A stretch of DNA of 64,000 nt from Micromonospora sp. FIMYZ51 (GTDB taxonomy: Bacteria; Actinomycetota; Actinomycetes; Mycobacteriales; Micromonosporaceae), in the NCBI RefSeq assembly GCF_038246755.1, contig NZ_CP134706.1, positions 3,720,001-3,784,000 of the forward strand. The letters run 5' to 3'. Position numbers and translations under genes: made by a program. The notes under the pieces were generated by a model, which made no database searches, was not told where the DNA came from, and saw nothing but the letters and a program-made list of their open reading frames with translations. Position 1 is the stretch's first letter; the number at the start of each line of letters is the position of its first letter. Below, piece by piece: positions 58,860 to 64,000 of this stretch.

Positions 58860-60651
58860 CGGCCGATCCTCCCCGCTGCTCGGGCACGGCGGCGGTCAGC
58901 CGGATCAGCTCGAACCCACTGTCGGACAGCACGTCCGGCAGCGTACGGATCTCCTCCCGGTTCTGCTCCTGGATGGCGGGGCTCAGCTCGTCCCACGGCC
59001 GCAGTTCGGGGTGCCGCTGCCGGGCGTCGTCGCGCGGCTCGCCGTACGTCCAGCCCTCGCCGCGCCGTTCCCGACACCACCGCTCGTGTTCGAGTCGGGC
59101 CAGGTGGTCGATCCGGTCGTCGATGGCCTGCCCGGCCGCCGAGGCGTCACCGCTGCCGCCGTGCCGGGGCGCCACCACGCAGCCGAGATCCAGCAGTTTG
59201 GCGGCGATGTCCTGGACGTAGCTGCGGTTCGCCCGTTGCAGCGACGCGGGCAGCCGGGACCAGCCCACCATCGCCGGTGCCGAGCCGAGCCGAGCCCCGG
59301 AGCGCAGCCTGGTGTGCAGGTAACGTTCGTGGATCTGCTGGGCCAGCCGCTCGGTGAGGTCCTCGGCGATCAACCGCGCGTCGCAGGCCTCGGTCAGCAC
59401 CGGATACAGGCGCAGCTTGCCGTGCACCTCGTCGAGCAGGTCGTGACCGGGGTCGCCGTGGAACGCGGCGGCGAGCGCGGCCTGCCGGTAGACCGGCACG
59501 AAGACGGCCTCGCGTACGCCCTGCCAGAGCCCCGGGGTGTCCAGCACGAACTGGAGGCCGCTGCTCTCCTGCGGGACGCATACGTAGATCCGGTCGTAAC
59601 CGCCCGCGCCGAACTGCGCCAGCCCGGTCAGGTCGTCGATGCCCCGGTCGTACGCCGACAGCTGGCAGACGGTGTCCAGGAACGGATAGCGCGAGGCGGC
59701 GAGGGCCAGTTCGGTGCTGGCGTCCGGTGCCACGAGGTCCACCCGCAGCCGTGGCCGGGCGATGCCGGGCTCGCTCGGGTGGGCGCGCCAGTGCCGGGCG
59801 GTCTCCACCAGCAGCGCCCGCCGGAAGCTGCCGCTGCCGGCGATGAGCACGCTTGTCTGTCGGCCCACGGCGCGGTGCAACGGGTGGTGCCGGTGCAGGG
59901 CGCGGGCGGCGATGTCGTCGACGTGGAAGTAATCCAGCCGCAGCCGGCTGGATCCGGCCGCGCCCAGCCGCCGGGCCTGCAACGACAGGCACATCTCGGG
60001 ATCGTGGACCTGGACGTAGACCCGGGGTGGGTGCCGACGGTCGGCGATCAGTCGGCTGGCCGCGTTGGCGATCGCGTGGTTCAGGTCGTCGTCATGGGTG
60101 CAGGCGTAGATGGTGTGGGCGCGTGGCAGGCCGGCACCGCGCAGCACCTCGGCACTGGTCGGGTCGCCGATCACGCCGAGATACCGGCGTCGGCGGTACT
60201 CCAGCGGCCCGAAGGGTTCCGAGCGCACCACCACCACTCGTTCGCCGTCGGCGAAGAGTCGGTCGGCGAGCATCTGGGCGAACTGGGAGTCCCCGCAGAC
60301 CAGCGCGTGACCGCTGGCCCGTCGGGCGCGCAGGCGACGGATCTCGGCGGCCAGCAGCAGCCGGCCGGCCTCGGCCACGGCCAGCAGGGTGAGCAGCGGG
60401 GCGAGGAACCGGGCGACCTGCAACTGCCACGGCAGGGGGCCCGGATCCTCGAAGGGTTCGGCGCTGAACACGAAGAGCTGGGCGCTGTAGTAGAGCGCGT
60501 CGTACCGGTCGTTTATGGTGTCCGGTCGGAGCTGCCCGAGCCGTTGGAAGCCGAGGTAGCCGAGGATCAGGGCGGTCAGGCCGACGATCACGAAGGCCCA
60601 GCGCAACCACCACACGGCCGGGCGGGCGAAGCCGGCGACCGGGTGCGTCAT
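58849..60651 (-). CDS. Two-TM RCK/TrkA-N protein with C-terminal RyR domain
   Basis: A 600-residue protein. Helices at ~14-35 and ~82-102 bracket a pore-like segment (RYDALYYSAQLFVFSAEP). Then a TrkA-N/RCK domain (GHALVCGDSQFAQMLADRLF; VIGDPTSAEVLRGAGLPRAHTIYACTHDDDLNHAIA), a second Rossmann domain (TSVLIAGSGSFRRALLVETA), and near the end an RyR domain (LEHERWCRERRGEGWTYG, HPELRPWDELS). It looks like a nucleotide-gated membrane effector. ATG 60651 overlaps the STAND gene's stop as ATGA; the further upstream in-frame ATG is ignored. Confidence 0.82.
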   Translation of the reverse strand: MTHPVAGFARPAVWWLRWAFVIVGLTALILGYLGFQRLGQLRPDTINDRYDALYYSAQLFVFSAEPFEDPGPLPWQLQVARFLAPLLTLLAVAEAGRLLLAAEIRRLRARRASGHALVCGDSQFAQMLADRLFADGERVVVVRSEPFGPLEYRRRRYLGVIGDPTSAEVLRGAGLPRAHTIYACTHDDDLNHAIANAASRLIADRRHPPRVYVQVHDPEMCLSLQARRLGAAGSSRLRLDYFHVDDIAARALHRHHPLHRAVGRQTSVLIAGSGSFRRALLVETARHWRAHPSEPGIARPRLRVDLVAPDASTELALAASRYPFLDTVCQLSAYDRGIDDLTGLAQFGAGGYDRIYVCVPQESSGLQFVLDTPGLWQGVREAVFVPVYRQAALAAAFHGDPGHDLLDEVHGKLRLYPVLTEACDARLIAEDLTERLAQQIHERYLHTRLRSGARLGSAPAMVGWSRLPASLQRANRSYVQDIAAKLLDLGCVVAPRHGGSGDASAAGQAIDDRIDHLARLEHERWCRERRGEGWTYGEPRDDARQRHPELRPWDELSPAIQEQNREEIRTLPDVLSDSGFELIRLTAAVPEQRGGSADGH

Positions 60652-63600
60652 CGGGCGGTGCCCTCGGCCGGCGGGTCGGGCGGCGGCGGGTCGGGCGGCA
60701 GCCAGGCCAGCCGGAGATGATAGTGGGCCGCCTGATCCGCGAACCACTGCCGCACCTCAGCCTCCGGCGTGGCCGTGAGGGCGGCCACCCGGGCGAGGTG
60801 GGCCTCGGTGATCGGTTCAGCCGGATCCAGAAACGGGTCCAGCCCGTCCACGTCCCGGGAGAGCAGTCGCGCGTGTTCACGCCCGTTGCGGTGGGCGAGC
60901 GCCCGCAACGCGTTATGCCGCACCATCCCGTCCTGGTCGGCCAGGAGCGCAGCCCATTGCGCCCGGTCAACGGGCATCGACGGGGGCAGGACGCGGGTCG
61001 CGCCCCGACGGCGGACCGGATCCTCGCTGCCGAGGAACTCCTTGATCAGCGAGACCAGCCACGACGGTGTCTCCCCGGCCGGCAACACCCGCTGGATCAC
61101 CCCGGGGTCGGACTCCCGGCGCAACAGGTCGCAGGCGCCCTGGATGTCTTCGCTGCTCTCGCTGGCCACCGCCAGCCTGATCGCCTCACGCAGGCCGAAC
61201 TCGTGCAGTGCGCTGGTGTCCGAACGGGCTGCGGCAGCCACCAGCAGGCGCCGATCCGCAGCGGGGAGCAGCGGCAGCCAGGTCGACAACTCCCGGTCCC
61301 GGGCGGTACCGGAGCCGAGCGGATCCGTTCGCACCTGAGTGGTCAACGCCTGCTGTAGCCGATCTGCGCGACCGTCGCGAATCCGGAAGCTGTGCACGTC
61401 GAGCGCGAGGCGGGTCAGCGCATGGATCCGGACCCGCTCATTGGCATCTGTCTCGGCCAGTTCCAACAACACGCGCCACTGCTGCGACGAAAGAGGCCCG
61501 GAGCCGTGCGGGGCCTCTGCCGAGGAGGCCCAGGACGACAGCACGTCGCGCTCATCATGCGAGGACAGCGGAAAGAGATCCGCCAGCAGCGCCACTCGGA
61601 GCCGGTCGTCCGGATCGGTACGCAACCGCTGGTACAGCTCTGCCGCCGGCAGCAGGTAGTGACTTCCTGCGGTGCGCAGCGCGGTCAATCGCGTCTGCGG
61701 GTCGGGATCGTGTGTCAGCGCCAGCAACGCACCGATGTCGACGGTCCGGTCGCCGGCGTCCAGCAGACGCCGCAGCGCCCCGGCCCGCACCAGCGGTGCC
61801 GGGTCGTCGCGCGCGACCACCCGCAGGTCGTCAGGAAATCCGTCGTCGTCCGGCAGCAGCGCGACGGCCTCGGCGCGTACGGCGGGACGAGGGTGCGACA
61901 GCGCCGCCACGAGCGCCTGCGGGCCGGCCTGCCGGGCGACCGCTCGAAGCACCACATTCAGCTCATCACCGTCGAGGTCGAGGTGACCGATCTCGTGTAC
62001 AAACGCGCTCACCTCGGGCCACCGCCGCAGCTCGCGCGCGACCACGCCAGTCAGGTTGACCGTGGAAGCGCCGGTCGACGACAACTCGCCGAGCGCCGCC
62101 AAGAAGGTCGTCGGGACCACGGCCAGCGGCGGCATCGACGGCACGCCGGGCGGCGGTACGTCCTCGGGTTCGGCCGCGCCGAGTTCCCGCAGCGTCGTCC
62201 GGGCCCGATCCAACCCCTCCTGGTATGCGTAGGGCGGACCGTCGCACCATGCGGTCCGGTACGCCTCCCGGGCAAGCTCGACCGCCCGGTCAGCGGCTCC
62301 GGCGGCCTGTTCGATGCGGCTGAGCAGATTCAGCGCGTCGGCCCGCCGCAGCCGCAGTTCGGTGTGCGCGACAAGCGACTGGGCCTGCTGGTGACAGCTA
62401 CGTGCTTCCGCCAGGTCACCCCGCTTCAGATGCCAGTCGCCCAGTTCGAGGAGCACCTCGGCCTCGGCTCGCACCAGTTCGCCAGTGCGCGCCCGGGACA
62501 GGGCGTCCTGGAGGATCAGGCCGGCCTCGTCGTCGTCTCCCCGGGCCGAGGCGACCTGCGCCCGCAGCCCGGCACCCACCACCCGGGCCAGTAGCCCTCG
62601 CTCATTGAGCTCAGTCGACTCGAACAGCTCGCACATTCGTGCGGCGACCTCAACGTTTCCCCCCTGGAGCTCGATCCGCGCCTCGTGCACCAGGCTCTCG
62701 GTCAGGACTGCGACGACCGGGTCGGTCAGTCGGTGATCACGCAGCCAGCGCAACGCCTCCCATCGCTCGCCTCTGGTCGCCAGGATTACCGCAAAGGTGC
62801 TGAGCAGCAGTTCCATGCCCTCGTCGACGCTGTCGGCGCCAGCCGCGTCCGCCAGCGGACCGCGCACGGTCCGCTCCGCGGCGACCAGCTGCCCGGTCGC
62901 CAACAGGGCCCGCGCACGCACCAGCGCGACAAGCGCCTGCTCTTCCCAGGAAGCATCGACCATGTGTGCCTCGGCCCGCTCGCACGCCGCCAGCGCACGT
63001 GCCGGCCGGCCGCACATCTCCTGCAACCAGCCGAGAAAGGTGATGAACTCCACCAGGTCCGACCGTTCACCCAACACGCTTATGGCACCCGCGTCGACCG
63101 CCGCCTCGGCGATCTTCACCACCTCACCAAGAACCGCAAGTTCCAGCAGCGGATCCATCAGCCGGTTCTCGAAGATGTCGAACGCGTCCGCGACATGCCC
63201 GAGCGCCAGCAGCGTGTGGTAGTGCTCGATCGTGCCGCTGAGATCGTCCACACTGGCGATCTCGCTGTCGGCCACCATGGGCAGCGACTCGAAGTGACCG
63301 GCCAGGTCGCGGTAGATGCCGCGCTGGTCGCCGGCGTCAAGCATCGACCAGGCCACCGCCCGGACGATCGGATGCAGGTCGTACCGGTTGGCCACCTTCT
63401 CCCAGCCCAGCAGACCGCGGTCCTCCAGCTCGCCCAGCGCGCGGTCCAGTTCCGGCTCGGTGGCGAAGGGCCGGCCCTCGCCCACCAGCAGGGCGCGTAG
63501 CGCGTGGTAGGTGGCCGGCATCCGGAACGCGGCGACGACGTGCAGGGTACGCGCCAGGGCGGCAGTGAGACCGCGCAGCGCGTGCGCCAGCACGTGCGAG

Positions 63601-64000
63601 TTGCGCAGCCGCAGGTCCAGGGAGTTCGGGTCGAAGGACGGATTCGCGGCCCGCCAGGCGGCGAAGTCACCGGGACTGCCCCGGAACCGGGCCACCTCGC
63701 CGGCGAGGGCCCGGATCAGCAGCGGATAGTTGCGGAAGCTGGCGAAGAGGTGGACCAGTTCGGCCCGGCTGCCGCTGACCCCGAACGCCCGCCAGAGCGC
63801 CACCGCGTCGTCGTCGGACAGCCCGTCGAGGAAGTACGCCGACACGCCGGCGATCGGCGCGGTGGTGACGGTTTGCAGGTCGGCCGGGAAGAGGCGGGTG
63901 CTGATCAGGATGCGGCTGGCCCGGACCGTGGTGAGTCGGCGCAGGAAGGCGCCCACCCGCTGGTCGACCGTGTGGCGCAGCCGGGACTGACCGGTGAACG
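60648..64000 (-). CDS. STAND-like NTPase with TPR and HEAT-like repeats (5' end beyond window)
   Basis: At least 1116 codons; the frame is open to the right edge. The first visible part (LTTVRASRILISTRLFPADLQ, then LDGLSDDDAVALWRAFGVSG and a winged-helix-like LEDRGLLGWEKVANRYDLHPIVRAVAW) is the end of an NB-ARC/STAND NTPase; Walker A and B would lie outside the window. Residues ~250-560 are TPR-like helical pairs, and ~620-1050 HEAT-like repeats (HPRPAVRAEAVALLPDD, HDPDPQTRLTALRTAG). This is a ligand-sensing, oligomerising switch protein. Its stop overlaps the RCK-RyR start. Confidence 0.82.
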   Translation of the reverse strand, partial: FTGQSRLRHTVDQRVGAFLRRLTTVRASRILISTRLFPADLQTVTTAPIAGVSAYFLDGLSDDDAVALWRAFGVSGSRAELVHLFASFRNYPLLIRALAGEVARFRGSPGDFAAWRAANPSFDPNSLDLRLRNSHVLAHALRGLTAALARTLHVVAAFRMPATYHALRALLVGEGRPFATEPELDRALGELEDRGLLGWEKVANRYDLHPIVRAVAWSMLDAGDQRGIYRDLAGHFESLPMVADSEIASVDDLSGTIEHYHTLLALGHVADAFDIFENRLMDPLLELAVLGEVVKIAEAAVDAGAISVLGERSDLVEFITFLGWLQEMCGRPARALAACERAEAHMVDASWEEQALVALVRARALLATGQLVAAERTVRGPLADAAGADSVDEGMELLLSTFAVILATRGERWEALRWLRDHRLTDPVVAVLTESLVHEARIELQGGNVEVAARMCELFESTELNERGLLARVVGAGLRAQVASARGDDDEAGLILQDALSRARTGELVRAEAEVLLELGDWHLKRGDLAEARSCHQQAQSLVAHTELRLRRADALNLLSRIEQAAGAADRAVELAREAYRTAWCDGPPYAYQEGLDRARTTLRELGAAEPEDVPPPGVPSMPPLAVVPTTFLAALGELSSTGASTVNLTGVVARELRRWPEVSAFVHEIGHLDLDGDELNVVLRAVARQAGPQALVAALSHPRPAVRAEAVALLPDDDGFPDDLRVVARDDPAPLVRAGALRRLLDAGDRTVDIGALLALTHDPDPQTRLTALRTAGSHYLLPAAELYQRLRTDPDDRLRVALLADLFPLSSHDERDVLSSWASSAEAPHGSGPLSSQQWRVLLELAETDANERVRIHALTRLALDVHSFRIRDGRADRLQQALTTQVRTDPLGSGTARDRELSTWLPLLPAADRRLLVAAAARSDTSALHEFGLREAIRLAVASESSEDIQGACDLLRRESDPGVIQRVLPAGETPSWLVSLIKEFLGSEDPVRRRGATRVLPPSMPVDRAQWAALLADQDGMVRHNALRALAHRNGREHARLLSRDVDGLDPFLDPAEPITEAHLARVAALTATPEAEVRQWFADQAAHYHLRLAWLPPDPPPPDPPAEGTAR

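Overview
The window is very GC-rich, tightly packed DNA from a mycelial actinomycete, most likely Micromonosporaceae (Micromonospora-like). The pointers are a mycothiol-dependent formaldehyde dehydrogenase (mscR), an XRE/DUF5753-DUF397 pair, many 4-nt ATGA/GTGA start-stop overlaps, and many genes whose start codon lies 6-7 nt after a TANNNT -10 box, which suggests leaderless mRNAs. I see no rRNA, tRNA, CRISPR array, insertion sequence or prophage.

Layout. 1-2944 (-): gntR, MFS transporter, mscR. 3049-5974: phosphotransferase, MocR/PdxR-type regulator, divergent LysE exporter. 5982-8925: MBL hydrolase and MarR regulator, divergent from a luciferase-like monooxygenase fused to a hemerythrin domain. 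8951-10834: archease and RtcB, converging. 11014-18468: a membrane protein, then a secreted Asp-box (BNR) protein with a complete sugar ABC importer. 18639-26431: pentapeptide protein, XRE/DUF397 cluster, RNase HI, GNAT, lone lycopene cyclase, AraC/MDR divergent pair, secreted lysozyme-like protein. 27020-35747: surface protein, histone H1-like protein, MBL hydrolase, YchJ, MFS, MscS-like channel, FMN glutamate-synthase-like protein, Tat-type dimethylformamidase-like protein.

35811-40182 is one of the two most interesting regions. A FadR-type regulator with a FadR-like operator leads an operon of an alkylglycerol-monooxygenase-like enzyme and a TMEM86/YhhN lysoplasmalogenase, which looks like an ether-lipid catabolic module. 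It is flanked on one side by an intact long-chain acyl-CoA synthetase gene and on the other by a decayed fragment of the same gene, sharing a 160-bp near-identical direct repeat.

40359-49005 is a hexonate operon: ABC importer without ATPase, galactonate dehydratase, KDPG aldolase, KDG kinase, mannonate-type dehydratase and gluconokinase, with a divergent GntR regulator. 49101-56633: cap-like protein, ECF41-type sigma factor and its divergent SDR target with a symmetric promoter pair, CBS-BON protein, membrane proteins, NarL-type two-component system. 56678-58092: a BNR protein with a MoaD/ThiS-like protein.

58350-64000 is the second highlight: a tightly coupled operon of a STAND-like NTPase (TPR/HEAT-like repeats, cut by the right edge), a two-TM RCK/TrkA-N protein ending in an RyR domain, and a SLOG-like protein. 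It resembles a nucleotide-sensing conflict or immunity system. A 51-nt dispersed repeat (two ~31-nt-spaced AAGGGGCCCTT palindromes) occurs four times, once apparently inside the pdxR-like coding region.
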